Assembly: GCA_905250025.1 (NCBI GenBank)
Contig: CAJNOJ010000441.1
Span: 1-64,000, forward strand
DNA length: 64,000 nt
Direction of reading: 5' to 3'
Source of the DNA: Adineta ricciae
Lineage: Eukaryota; Rotifera; Eurotatoria; Adinetida; Adinetidae
Of this stretch, positions 1 through 12,009 are shown piece after piece. The notes beneath the pieces were generated by a model. That model did no database searches. It saw nothing but the letters and a program-made list of their open reading frames with translations, and was not told the origin of the DNA. The translations under genes were made by a program, and so were the position numbers. The stretch's first letter is position 1. Each line of letters begins with the position of its first letter.

Positions 1-600
1 GCAGGATACTGCCTATAAAGTTTCCTACAAAAGCTGCCGACTTCCACACACCGGAAGTTCGCAAACCATGTTATTCTCGGTAACCGGCTCCTCCGAGACA
101 CGGGAAGATCCTTTTTTGGTTTAGTAAAATGAAGGTTCCGAAGAGAACCTTACAGGAAAAAACTGAGAACGAAGGTTCCGCAGCAAAGGTTTAGTACGAA
201 ACTTTTTTCTTCAAAAGACAGAAGGTTCCGTATCATAGGTACCGCACGGAACCATGTATAGCTATATTAAGAAACGTTTCGTGAAAATCCATAGCTGCGA
301 AACCTTCCTGGCATTAGTTGTTCTCTTGGGTTAGTCACAGACTCATTTATACTTATCCTCCCACAGGCTCCGTATTCAATCACTACAGAATATAGGGTGA
401 GGGTGCGGGCGTTCGGAATGAGTGGTACGAAACTTAGTTCACCCCTTTCGAACGTCCACACACCTTCATCCACCGTTTCATCGTCACGCGAACGTGAGAG
501 TATGTTCTAGCCAGTCCAGTAGATTCATTGCGATCAACTCTAAACGAGAAAGACGATACAATGTGGTTTATTAAATATTATCCCTTACCTCGTTGAATGC
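1..600. other. No gene supported; short dispersed GAAGGTTCCG repeats
   Basis: No convincing coding exon is visible. The decamer GAAGGTTCCG occurs at 131, 171 and 221, and its inverse (CGGAACC) follows near 247. Such clustered short repeats often lie just inside the ends of DNA transposons, but no element ends could be matched. A 68-codon frame on the minus strand (267-473) shows no recognisable family. Confidence 0.3.
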
Positions 601-648
601 CACGCTATTGAGAATTTTCCGTCGGCAGATTTGCATCGATATAGTCAC

Positions 649-861
649 GACTATTAAGAAAAACTAGAAATAAATAGAAAATGAAAAACGCATGCATATT
701 TATACGGTCTTCTCGGACGGTCTATTGAAAACTGGACGTCCGCCGAGATGAATAGACATAGCTGACGACTAGTAAAAAAAACTAGAAATGAATAGAAAAT
801 GAAAAATGCATGGATATTTATGGGGTCTCCTCGGACGGTCTATTGAAAACTGGACGTCGGC
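649..861. repeat. Imperfect tandem duplication, period about 118 bp
   Basis: Two copies (649-745 and 767-861) share an A-rich head (aactagaaat..aatagaaaatgaaaaa) and the tail CGGACGGTCTATTGAAAAC followed by TGGACGTC. They differ at several positions, so the duplication is not recent. No coding potential is evident. Confidence 0.75.
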
Positions 862-1115
862 TAGTGTAAGGGATATTTCTTTCAATGAGTCTTCTCCTTT
901 TCCTAACTGAACCGATGGCAGATACCAATGGTTTGATACAGGGCTCGCGTAACCGCAAGAATAATTATGAGATGATTAATTGCTTTGTGGAACTCTTAGG
1001 TAACTACTGACCACTGCAAAATATATTTCTATATACGAGTAAATTCCGGGAAACCTTCCGTCGCTATAAGAAAGTAGGGGTAGTTTGGTACAAATACTGC
1101 CGAGCCCTCACCTAC

Positions 1116-1400
1116 CTGGGAAGTACTTCGAAGTACTTCCGACACTTTTTCATACGTACAAGTTCGATTCAGCTGGGAAGTACTTCGAAGTACTTCCGAC
1201 ACTTTTTTATACGTACAAGTTCGATTCAGCTGGGAAGTACTTCGAAGTACTTCCGACACTTTTTCATACGTACAAGTTCGATTCAGCTGGGAAGTACTTC
1301 GAAGTACTTCCAACACTTTTTTATACGTACAAGTTCTATGCAGCTGGGAAGTACTTCGAAGTACTTCCGACACTTTTTCTACGTACAAGTTCGATTCAGC
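1116..1400. repeat. 57-bp minisatellite, five copies, each with a 22-bp perfect palindrome
   Basis: Units begin at 1116, 1173, 1230, 1287 and 1344, with a partial sixth at 1400. The unit is 57 bp, a multiple of three, so long open frames (119 and 128 codons) run through it on both strands; they are by-products of the period rather than evidence of a protein. Each unit contains a self-complementary block centred on TTCGAA (core AAGTACTTCGAAGTACTT). Units differ by only one to four bases, so the array was amplified recently or is homogenised. Confidence 0.9.
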
Positions 1401-2666
1401 TGGGAATTACTTTTCTGGATCGGACGAAATGGTGCAGCGTGTTCTGGTCCTTGGATTGGGATAGCACGTAATGACATAACTGATGCATTTCGGATAGGAT
1501 TCGCTTTGGTCGTGTTCTGGATCGAGTTTCTCTGCAGATACAGAGCAAACGCTGTTTTTTGAACCTACAACTGAAGACAATCTACTGTCTAAGGTAGATA
1601 TTATGCAAAGTATAACGTTGTCTTGTGAGTGGTGTGTCATAAAGAATTTTATATGTTGAAACGAGTACGCGATAACTCATAAACATAGGTAGGACAATAA
1701 TTGGAAATGGATGAAAATGGTATATTTGCATGTAAAANGTCGTTTCTGTCTGGATCCAGTAGGAATTTGCCGGTAAAAACCTGTAGAAAACCGGCCGGAT
1801 TCCGGCGGCAAAGAAACATGAGGAACCGGCCGGTTCCGACCGAGTGGAAATGACCTGGGTTGTAGAGTGTGAAGGTAAACTCAGAAACAGAATTCGAGAG
1901 TCCCAGGAAGATTTAAACGTTAGTCGACGCAAGCATTTTTCTATGTATTTGATAAATGTATAGCTGTTTATTTAAGACCATGACACAATCGATAATGACG
2001 AGAATAATGTTGATAATATCAGTCTGTGTTCGCCAACTCTCATCAATCGAAGAGATAACGAAATTTCTCGATCGGATCAATCTCTTCGAAATGAGTCAAC
2101 GGATTCTATTTCTTCATCATCATCTGATCGAGATTCTAAGTATTCAAAACATGTCTTTCATATACTGAAGTATTCGTGTGCCCGCAGAAAGGTCCCGACA
2201 CTTCATGGCAATAGCCATGCTATGAATTAGGTGATTAGTTTAGAAAACGAGACTTGATTCAAGAACTGGATTTCCCATTGGAAACATTTATATATATTTA
2301 ATAAGAAATTTGTATAAACGGACCTTTTAGGTCATAATATTTTCATTGAAAGATGCTCGGAAAAGAAAAGATCGAACGATTGCGAATAACAACCAGTCCA
2401 ATAAACGCTCTTAGATCCAGCAAAGTCCATCACCATTTAATCTTCGTCAGAAACAACTATACAGATACATAAGGTTTGTCAGTATTTTAACTTGACAATT
2501 AAATAATTTATCAGTTAGTTGTACGAGAAATTTTGATAGTTTGAATAAATTGGATAGAATCTAACAGAAATCTATTTTTAGGTGAAGATGATGATTACAA
2601 ATCGTCATTTAAGCATGATATCAAAACGAAAGAATCACTGAAGATTTCTGAAATAGATATTTTCAG

Positions 2667-3016
2667 GCGGTGCAGATGTCAATAACACAACATTACATAT
2701 GTATGAGATTCATACGGACTCTCGATCTGAAAACGATGGTAAGCAATGATACAAGTGGTTTCTTGTATTTCTGATTGATATATTCTTTCTTAATATTTCA
2801 GATATTCAACCAGGTACAACAAGATCATCCGTCGTGGTATACAACAGTAATAGCAAATGTGACAAATTTACATCAATGCTACCGTCTTCATCTTCAGGTT
2901 CTTCATTAATATTAGGTATTCTCAATTGTTTTTTTAGCTATTTAGCAGGTATTGTAGTTGTCATCTTTTTTGAGACATCATTTTTTATACTTGAGAAGAA
3001 AATGTTTAAACAATAG
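2667..3016 (+). CDS. 3' end of an unrecognised small membrane-anchored protein (partial)
   Basis: Two exons fit together in phase: 2667-2738 and 2802-3016, separated by a 63-bp intron with GT-AG ends. The joined frame gives a polar acidic stretch (..HTDSRSENDDIQPGTT..), a Ser-rich linker (PSSSSGS), a strongly hydrophobic segment of about 25 residues (LILGILNCFFSYLAGIVVV) and a short basic tail ending at TAG 3014-3016. This is the pattern of a single-pass C-terminal anchor. Further upstream a Ser/Asp-rich open frame at 1976-2231 could be another exon or an older relic. No family was recognised and the start is unknown. The intron length and phase match argue for a real gene, but the evidence is compositional only. 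Confidence 0.35.
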
Positions 3017-3031
3017 AAAATAAACGAGTTT

Positions 3032-6000
3032 TTAATAGTGAAAAGAAATTCCGAAACTATTGCCAACAAAATTTGTCGTAATAATATCAGGTTTGTTGTC
3101 GAAATTGACATCTATAACAGCCACCGAAGAAGGATTGCGACCAGTTGCAAAAGTACTCCGAGAAGAAAATGTAAGATTTCCTAAACTGAGAAGAAGATTA
3201 ACTGTATTTGGAACACTATTTGCCGTAATTATATCGAGCTTGTTGTCGAAATTTACATCGACAATAGCCAATGATTGTGGATTAGAGCCAACTGCGAATG
3301 CAATTTGAGAGGCAAATGTGCTATTGTCTTGATTCAGTAGGATACCAACTGTACCTGCACCATAATTTGCTGTAACTATATCAGGGTGACCGTCGTAATT
3401 CATGTCTACGATTACTGCTATGTATGGATTAAAGCCAGTCGCGAAAGTCACTTGAGAAGCAAATGTGTTATTACCTATATTGACAAGAAGACTAACTGTA
3501 GCTGAACCATAGTTGGCCGTAATAATATCAAGTCGATTATCGGAATTTATATCTACGACGACCACTGAATATGGATAGGTACCAACTCCGAAACTAACCG
3601 GTGCAGAAAATGTAGCATTCCCTGTATTGTATAGAATACTGACTGAGTTCGCACCGTAGTTTGCCGTGACTATATCTAGTTTATTATCTGAATTTACGTC
3701 TATAACTACCACTGACACTGGGCCAGTTCCAGTTGTATAAGCAACTTGTGAAGAAAATGTAGCATTGCCTATATTGTGTAGGATACTGACGCTATTTCCA
3801 TAATAGTTGGCCGCAATTATGTCAGATTTATTGTTATCATCAATATCTATGATGACGACTGATCTCGGACTATTTCCAGTTGTAAATGTACCTTGCAAAG
3901 AAAATGTGCCTTCACCATTATTTCGAAAAACGCTAACGGTGTTTCCACCACTATTTGCTGTAACTATATCAGGTTTCTCGTCTGAATCTAAGTCTGCAAC
4001 TGCGACTGCAACTGGACCGGCTCCAGTTGCGTAAATAATTTGAGAAGAAAATATTGCGCTGCCTGTGTTACGAAGAAGACTAACACTGTTTGCACCACTG
4101 TTAGCAGTAATTATGTCTAGTCTGTTATCTGAGTTCATGTCTATGATGGCCACTGATTGTGGACTAATCCCAGTTACGAAATTAACTGGAGAAACAAATG
4201 TAGTATTTCCTTTATTGAGAAAAATACTAACTGTGCTATCGCCAAAGTTTGACGTAATTATATCAGGTGCACCATCGTCATCGAGATCTGCGACAATAAC
4301 GGACTGTGGATTAGCGCCAGTTATGTAGATAACTTGGGAAGCAAATGTATTACCCCCTTGATTCAAGAGGATACTAACTGTGTTTGCGCCACTATTTGCT
4401 GTAGTGATATCAGGTTGATTGTCGGAATTTATGTCTACAACTGCTACTGAGACGGGAGCAGCTCCAGTTGCGAAGGCAATTTGAGAAGCAAATGTGTTAT
4501 TTCCTTGATTCAATAAGATACTAACTGTATTTGCACCATAATTGGCCGTAATTATATCAACTTTGCCATCATTATTAATGTCACTTACGGCTAGTGCTCT
4601 GGGACCCATATGAGTGGCAAAAATGATTTCGGAGGCAAATGTAGCGTTGCCGGTATTGACAAGAAGACTAACTGTGCTATCACCAAAGTTTGCCGTGATA
4701 ATATCAGGTTTATTGTCGAAATTTACATCCATGACAGCCACTGAGTACGGATTAGTGCCAACTGCAAAGATAACTTGCGGGGAAAATGTTGCGTTGCCGG
4801 TATTGCGAAGGATGCTAACTGTATTTGCGCCATAATTTGCTGTAATAATATCAGGTCTGTTGTCTAAATTTATGTCAAGGACAGCCACTGATTGTGGATT
4901 AGTGCCAACCGGGAATATAACTTGAGAGGCAAATGCGTTATTACCGGTATTACGAAGAACACTAACTGTATTTGAGCCATAGTTGGCCGTGATTATATCA
5001 GATTGATTATCATCATTTATATCCATAACGGCCAATGATCGAGGAGAAGTGCCAGTTGTGAAGGAGAGAAAACTGAAGTATAAATCCGTTGGTACTAGAA
5101 ACAATGAATACAAAAGATCTGGTAACTTTTTGGTTTTTAATTGATCTTAACAAGTGGAGTATATAATCAAACTTAAAATTTGAATTCTATGTCAAGCAAT
5201 TAGTATAAATAAATAATATTTTTACACATATTTCATTCAAATGAGAACTTATATACACATGTAAATATCAGAACAATCGTTTCTGTGCATCAATTGATAG
5301 ATAGAAATTGGTCCGGGATAGCACTTATTTATATTAAACGATTGAAACTGAACTGAAATCTTACGTGCTGCTGTTGTGGCCGTGGTCACTGTTGTTGATG
5401 TTGTGGTCGTGGTCACTGTTGTTGATGTTGTGGTCGTGGTCACTGTTGTTGATGTTGTGGCCGTGGTCACTGTTGTTGATGTTGTGGCCGTGGTCACTGT
5501 TGTTGATGTTGTGGCCGTGGTCACTGTTGTTGATGTTGTGGCCGTCGTCACTGTTGTTGAAACTGTATTAGTTGTCATTGCTGGAAAGATGAATTGAGAA
5601 ATCTGATTTTTGAACACATTTTCAATTTAACTTACGTGATAAAAAACTTGTTTGATTAATGGATAAAAATATCATTGGGATATTAATTGTAAATTGATAA
5701 TTAAATGAAAATAAAAATGATANTCGTCACTGTTGTTGAAACTGTATTAGTTGTCATTGCTGGAAAGATGAATTGAGAAATCTGATTTTTGAACACATTT
5801 TCAATTTAACTTACGTGATAAAAAACTTGTTTGATTAATGGATAAAAATATCATTGGGATATTAATTGTAAATTGATAATTAAATGAAAATAAAAATGAT
5901 AATTGTTTTGGTGATAAATTAATAATTTGAAATATATGTGAAATAAACCGATCATGACATAATTTAATTCGATTACATCTTTTTGGATATTTTATTTCAC

Positions 6001-6458
6001 ATTGAATTAAAAATAAATTTATTTCTTCACTAAAATTCAATAAAATAAAGAAAAAGAAAGAAATTCTTTTTCTTCAAATATGAATACATACATTTGTCTT
6101 TTCCTTTTATTTAATACAATTGACTGAATAAATTTTACTGAGAAAATTCGAATAGTATTTATTGATAAACTATAATATTTCGAAAACTGTTTTGTAATTT
6201 CATTTAAATTTGTTATAACTAATGATTGATTTATTGATAATGATGAATTATAATAGAAATAAAATGAACTTGAAACTAAAAAATCGAACCATAAGAAAAT
6301 TTAAAAGAAAATAAATTTTTCTCACTTGAATTATCAAAAAATTCGTTTTCAATTTTCTCTTCCTTATTTCTCGTCATAAGATAAATAAATGATATAATAA
6401 TCATTAAAATTAATCCAATTATCCATAAATAAAATAGAAATCGAAAATTGTTTTTCAA
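3032..6458 (-). CDS. FG-GAP/VCBS repeat surface protein with Thr-rich stalk, multi-exon
   Basis: The main exon (from about 5094 down to 3032) encodes 13 full repeats and one shortened repeat of 49 residues, each of the form G-x-x-P-x-S-V-A-V-x-D-x-N-x-D-N-x-x-D-I-I-T-A-N-Y-G followed by TVS-x-L-x-N-x-G. The D-x-N-x-D-x-x-x-D loops are the calcium-binding signature of FG-GAP/VCBS repeats, which fold as seven-bladed beta-propellers; fourteen repeats would make two propellers. Upstream, an exon at 5365 to about 5595 encodes a Thr/Ser/Val stalk. Its donor (GTAAG at 5364) and an acceptor at 5095 join in phase. A further exon near 5820-6040 splices in phase to the stalk, with a donor GTAAGT. A separate frame at 6276-6458 carries a hydrophobic segment (WIIGLILMIIISFIYLM) and may be the N-terminal membrane anchor, but its junction did not match in phase. 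By analogy with large bdelloid FG-GAP families this is probably an extracellular adhesion or recognition protein. Confidence 0.75.
5373..5570 (-). repeat. 27-bp coding minisatellite (Thr-rich stalk)
   Basis: About seven copies of a 27-bp unit encode a nine-residue period (STTVTTATT) inside the FG-GAP gene. Copies are almost identical, with an A/T alternation in one residue. Frame is kept, so unit gain or loss would change stalk length without disrupting the protein. Confidence 0.85.
5545..5901. other. Unmerged contig overlap around an N (assembly artefact)
   Basis: The 178 bases at 5545-5722 recur, as far as can be read by eye without change, at 5724-5901, with a single N (5723) between. An exact duplication ending precisely at an N is what two overlapping contigs joined without merging would give. 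The FG-GAP gene therefore probably has only one copy of this exon-intron segment. Confidence 0.85.
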
Positions 6459-6469
6459 AAATTTCCTAC

Positions 6470-9400
6470 GACAAAACGAAAAATTTCAAAGGAAGAAAAA
6501 TTGAATTAATTTTGTCAAAATACTTATTTGAGTATTTGAAAATAAATCGTTTTATATTGTTATTACACATAACAACCATAAAAATCAATGTTCTTTATTA
6601 TTCAACGAATATTATATTTTATTTCGTTCTTCGTAATATATTTATTATCGATAGTAATACTCCTCCGTATTTATCTAAAAAAAACATTTGATTTATTTAT
6701 TCAACCGTAACATGATTTTTCTACTTATTTCAAACATCTTTATAATTCATAAATATAATCGATTGAGTATATGTCGAGATTGAGATAATATTTGTGAATA
6801 ATTTAAGTTAAAGATAATGAAATAAAAAATTCATATTCATTATCTAAAGAATTATTGACAAAGTCAAAAAGGAAAAAGATGACAAGCGAACATATTTGAG
6901 TGTTTACGATCTTTAGATGAGATATGAAAAACCTCTAGAGAATTCGTTTCCTTAAGTCTGCATTTTAGAGATATAACTATTTTAGTGAAATTTCAGTCTT
7001 GAGCTTCATATATATCAACAAATCGAATAATGTTATTTCGAGATGAAATTAAGCCATCGGATAGCTATTTTCATGATTACAATACTCTGGAAATCCCAAT
7101 ACTAAACAATGCTTCTAACATGAGATAGACGCAAGGAGAAAAAATCGCTACTTCACCTGCTCCGGGAATATTTTACAGTACTCAGGTTACTTCATCGAAA
7201 AGTTTGGGATAGTTTTGGTTCCTTTCTGAGTAATTCTACTCCACTCTACTAATTGCTACAGCGTGAACTAGTTTTGGATGAAAGCAGAGCTAAAGTTGAG
7301 TAGAATTACTTAGAAAGGGATCAAACTTATCCCAAAAATTGGAGTAGCGACTTTTTCGCCTTGTCACAAACTCAGTTCTCTTTCTTTTGGTTTTTTGCAG
7401 AACTCTAAAAAGTCATACTTTTATCATCATTTATTAAAGGAAATAATTCACGTAACAAAGAATACAATTATTAAGCGGCAAGACTCGTTAATCAAATCAA
7501 CAGATCTTACTCGAATATGAAAAATATATTGTTTGACTTGAAAGAAATTCTGAATTATGTATATTTAGACATTCTTCGGCCGTCAAAACAAAAAAAAATA
7601 TTTTATATTATCAGCATGGTAGCGCAGTTAGTCTTTTGTGTCTTCGAATAATATAATAAATAATGTTCATTCTTAATTTTTTTCAATTTAACTAAATGTT
7701 GATCGGTTTCTAGACCAGCAATAAATTTCGCATAAAAACAAATGTTTGTCTAAAAGCTTACTACGCAAATATTTTGAATAGGACTGAAGGTGTGATTGCC
7801 GCGTGGAAGAGAGAGAGCTCGAATTTATGCATTGAGATTACATCAATGGCAAAGGGCTATAGGGAGGATATAAATTCACTCGAATTTTCAAAAAATTGTC
7901 ATCAGAAAGGAGATTACAATCGTTACGTCCACGCTGAGTCAGAATCCGGACGTTTTTCTGCTTATACTTTATACTCTCAGAAAGAGAAAAAAATCATTTA
8001 TAAATATCGTACATCAACCAAGTATGTAACGTTCTCTTACTTACATCACCAAGGAAAAAAATTACACTGATTCATAGAGAGTACACTGATATATATTTTT
8101 CCTTATCACCAAAACATACTGTACGTAAACATTGACACAAAAATATAAATAAGTAACGTTTGTTATAAACTTATTCATACATCTTTTAAAGACATCTTTA
8201 AAAATCATCGGTTCATTGAATATATTGTTACTCCACTCAAATATTTCTACTATCATAACATTGCAGTATGTTATTTTATCTCAAGTGCTTTTTCTATTCC
8301 CATCCTAACTATTAAAGTAAGTACAAGATATAAACTTAATTATGGTCGTAATTCGATCTCTAACAAGCCATTCATATACATATTTAACGACCCCCTGCCC
8401 CGCTCAGAAACGATTTCCCACTAAGGATGGTCATTCGAGCCTGAAACCTTCAGGGATAAATAGTCCCGGCGATGTTTACTTCTGGTAAAATTTCAGTCCG
8501 ATCAGTTGTAGTTTACTAGATTTACAGCCCATGTAAGGGTCATTTTTGGTGTTCAGGAAAACTGTTATAACTCAGTTGCGGTACTAGCTATAGTGCTTGG
8601 GCTGGTCTCAAATCAAAGCCCGTCTCAAGATGCAACTTTTAATTTACCAGAATATATAAATTCAGTACTATTAACTTTTTACAGCAATTTTATTAAATAC
8701 ATTCAAAAATAAGGGTGGGATGCAGACAATGTTTTCTATCTTTCTCAGCCTAGGATTTGATTTTTAACAAAGTGACCGATCAAAAGTTGCATCTCGTCAA
8801 GATCTACAAAAAAACAAAAAATATTGGCTATAGCTTAAACGAGAAGAAAGTTATAAATTTGATGCGACGTGTGTGTTCTTCATCATTATTGATCGGAGAC
8901 GGTGAATTACGGGATATTTTATTCAATGTTAATTTAGATAGTACCTTTAGCACGCTGTAAGAATTAACCATGTGTATTTTTGATGAATACAAATTCTGAT
9001 AAAATAAAAATATACTTCGTATCTGTTCACTTTATGATGATAGTTAAATAACAATTCGTTGTTAGTCAGAAAGAAATATTTGCTATCTGAAACAGCAGAT
9101 ATATATATATAAGAATATAGGAGATGAACGAATTTTAGTGGACTATAGTAGAGTGAAGGGAACATGCCAAGGAATATGAAAATGAATATTTTGAAGCATA
9201 TTACCACATAGGAGCATACTTGTATGTCAGCAGAACAAAAGATAATATAAATGCAATACATATACAGTGACGATACATAATACCGATTAGAAAAAGCTCG
9301 CAAAAAACATTCTTTTATCGAGATGTCAAAAAAATTTAAACAACAAAAAGCATTTATGTCATTTTTACAGTAATTTTCTTTGCCTGTTTTCTCTCCAAAA

Positions 9401-9850
9401 GGACAGCATGGGGATGATTCCTTTTAGGGTTTTCATCTACACTATGAACCCTATCGATGATCAAAATATGAGCTCAAATGGAGGGTATCTGTTGCTGAGG
9501 TTCCCTCGTAAGTCGAATGCAAGATGATATTCTATTTATTTTCAATGATCACCTTTGATCTTAAGAATAAATATTCAATTTTTCATTATGAATACGCAAT
9601 ATCATTTTCTTTTATATTTTCATGATCTATTTTTACTAATATGATCTGACTATTCTATGATATTAAATGACGTGCAAAAAATGAATCATTTTTCCATTTG
9701 ACTGACAACTATGCTTTACAGACTATAATCTCGCAGCTTGTGAAATATATTAATAAATAATTTATATATTAAATTTTCCTAGAAATAGACAAAAACTATA
9801 AAATCAAATAGATAAAGCAATAATTTATGAATAAATAAGACAAACAACAA
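6470..9850. other. Long stretch with no supported gene
   Basis: Apart from the foldback element at 7132-7363, nothing recognisable is present. A 98-codon frame at 7774-8070 (+) and a 67-codon frame at 8757-8960 (+) have no identifiable domain and are left as possible chance frames. Around 8560-8840 the words GATGCAACTTTT and AGCTATAG recur in opposite orientation, hinting at another degraded inverted-repeat element. Confidence 0.4.
7132..7363. repeat. Foldback MITE-like element with long inverted arms
   Basis: The left arm begins CAAGGAGAAAAAATCGCTAC and the right arm is its inverse (..GTAGCGACTTTTTCGCCTTG). The arms continue inward as GGGATAGTTTTGGTTCC..TTCTGAGTAATTCTACTC against GAGTAGAATTACTTAGAAAG..ATCAAACTTATCCC. 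The left arm carries extra unpaired bases. No coding sequence is present; the family is unknown. Confidence 0.65.
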
Positions 9851-9928
9851 CAAAAGAAATGCAATACTGCTGGAAAATACTCAGTATATCAATCTTAGTC
9901 ATTTGTTTATTTTGTAAAAGAATAACGG

Positions 9929-10791
9929 TTATTGTGCAATTGCTCTTTTTCCAACAGTTTGCCGATTCTTCAACCGATTCTTTCCAACTGTTTCAGGGAC
10001 AATTATATTTCGTTCTCTTCGACAAAATCCAATCGCCTTTCGCAACTTATTTCGAAGCTCAGGTAATGAAATAATTGATAGAAAAGGAGTAAATAAAATA
10101 ATGAAATAATATATATAAATATATGCTGAATAAACTTCACTACCAACATTATAGGATACACCAAATGTATAAGCTGTATATAATAATAATGCTGGTAAAT
10201 TGAAAAGATAATAAAGAAAAGAAATTGATAATAATTGAAATAGCATCTTTTTATAATTTCTCCATTGAAATTGTCTACCCATTCGATATTTTCTATACCA
10301 TACACGAATAATCAAATTAATACTAAAGATCATCATCGTAAACGTTGGTATAATATTATTTACTAAACCATCCCATATACTTAACGTTCCATGGATCGAT
10401 GTACAGTAACTCAATGTGCACACTACTTCATTATNGTGTTAAAAATGTCATGGAAATAGATGTAGAAAAAATCTATGTAGACCCATAGAAAACAAAACAT
10501 AGGTGTCGATATTAATGCTGAATGGGTACGATAGTAGTGGATAAACCAAATAATATCTGTTAACATATAAATAAGACCAAATGATAGAATAACAATGATA
10601 ACATGATTATTAAGACATTGACGAAATGTTCGATGAAAAAGAAAATAATAAAGATTAAATAAACTACATAAAATTGATGGAATTATAAATATTACATAAA
10701 GCCAAAATTTAATTGTAAAAGTTATTATCATTATTGATGTTTTTCTTCTGATTATATACGATTGAGAAATCAAAAATAAAATCAAAAGCAA
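9929..10791 (-). CDS. Orphan 7-TM (rhodopsin-like) receptor, interrupted by a contig join
   Basis: Two frames on either side of the N at 10435 belong to one receptor. The upstream part (about 10720 to 10436) gives a hydrophobic helix (WLYVIFIIPSILCSLFNLYYF), a loop FHRTFRQCLNNH, a second helix with an internal Asp (YMLTDIIWF) and a third segment with the expected Cys (MFCFLWVYIDFFYIY). The downstream part (10434 to 9929) gives the TM5 region (IIPTFTMMIFSINLIIRVWY), a basic loop (RKYRMGRQFQWRNYKKM), TM6 (LLSISFLYYLFNLPALLLY), TM7 (IYIYYFIILFTPFLSIISLPEL) and a basic cytoplasmic tail. Helix 4 and the second extracellular loop, perhaps 50-60 residues, are absent at the N, so the gap has probably swallowed sequence. 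The ligand cannot be guessed. Confidence 0.6.
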
Positions 10792-11141
10792 TTATTTCTA
10801 TTTAGAATTATATTCCTTCGGTTGAAAAAGGAGTCATATGAAAAAAAAATAGTTTGTATGTTTGTTTGTTTGTGGGTGTCAGGGTGAAAGGTCGTTAAGT
10901 TAGATTTTTTCGGTAATCACAATAAAACTTAACCGAAAGAGTAATCGAGGTCAAGGATGATGAATATGATGTTAGTTTATTCAAAGTTGTACAAATTATT
11001 GGCTTCTTAATGATTTAGAATACAATACATTCGAGAGAAATTTGGAAACAGTTGAAGGACTTTTGTATCTCTGTCGTTATATTCTATGAAGATTGCGATG
11101 AACGATATTATGAGAAGTGAGGGAAGAAACGTGGAAACAGT

Positions 11142-11183
11142 TAGCTATGAGTGGCCGACCGGAGGGAGGCCGACGAACGACTA
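11142..11183 (+). repeat. 50-bp GC-rich dispersed motif, copy 1 (diverged)
   Basis: GAGTGGCCGACCGGAGGGAG followed by GCCGACGAACGACTAA matches the core of the motif described at 11740. The 5' palindromic part is altered here (TTAGCTAT instead of GGCTAGCCG). Confidence 0.7.
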
Positions 11184-11739
11184 AATGTCGGTATTCTAGT
11201 TTTATCAGGTGTTCAATAAATGCGAATTGGGATCTTTTGAAAAAGAGCCACATAGTTTGGTATATAAACGAAAACAAAGTCTTCTTTGCCGTTTAACCTC
11301 TAGCAAAATATATTTGGCAAGAAGATTATTAATGCGAATGTGAAATTTTAAGCAAAAAATAGATTTAGAGGAATTCGAGATATGTTTGTCTTTTCTTGAC
11401 ACTTTTAGGAATTAGTTTATAAAATAATAGTGCGCTGACAAGCATTAAATTGTGAAAGTATGCTATTTTCTGAGTAGCAATCTTCTGCAAACAGAAGACT
11501 AGAGAAAATACTTTTTAAAAAAAAGTGTCTTGTAGTTTCTTTAAGAGAAGGATAGCGAACCTGTAAAATGAGCGCTAGTTGTAAACTATACGAATTTAGA
11601 AATTACTTCTCTTTTAGCAGTTTCTAGAAATTCTACGAACAAAAATCCCGTCAGTTCTCTCGTAAAGTCGAAACGAAATATTTTTATTGGTTTGAAAGCC
11701 GGAGTGGTAGTGAACGGTAGGCGACAGTTAAATAGAGGG

Positions 11740-12004
11740 ACGGCTAGCCGTGAGTGGCCGACCGGAGGGAGGCTGACGAACGACTTGTTGTTCAGCTGTA
11801 GATCTTCTTAAAAAAATACAGTGAGTGTGAATCGAAATCTTTTAAGAAAATTTCGTTTAATTCGGTACATACTTGAGAACTATTTCTTTTATCAGAATAT
11901 AGCCTATAAAATTATCTATTAGAAAAAATGATTGATACTAACGGGGTGAGAGTGTTCCTTTCAGTGGAGGGTTAGCAACGCTCACGTTGCGTTACTTGTA
12001 TATA
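11740..12004 (+). repeat. About 265-bp dispersed element headed by the 50-bp GC-rich motif (copy 2)
   Basis: It begins ACGGCTAGCCGTGAGTGGCC, continues GACCGGAGGGAGGCTGACGA, and ends with a tail CCTTTCAGTGGAGGGTTAGC..GTTACTTGTATA. The same head and tail recur at 25801 and 29214 at comparable spacing, which defines a family of about 230-265 bp. The head alone recurs inverted at 43331. It does not encode protein and no RNA polymerase III B-box could be made out, so its class is unknown. Confidence 0.65.
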
Positions 12005-12009
12005 TATGT

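Noticed and set aside
1582-1932. 116-codon minus-strand frame over CCGGCCGG-rich sequence
   Set aside because: It contains an N, has no domain, and the GC-rich part resembles transposon subterminal repeats rather than coding sequence.
3060-4835. Several 73-87-codon plus-strand frames opposite the FG-GAP gene
   Set aside because: They recur once per repeat unit and mirror the minus-strand repeats.
5365-5571. Regular tandem repeats that could be taken for a CRISPR array
   Set aside because: Units are directly adjacent without spacers, have a 27-bp period in frame, and encode the Thr-rich stalk of a eukaryotic gene.
11765-11790. CTGACGA in the 50-bp GC-rich motif as a hammerhead core
   Set aside because: Only one of five copies has the CUGANGA form (others read CCGACGA or GTGACAA), and no GAAA follows a stem II.
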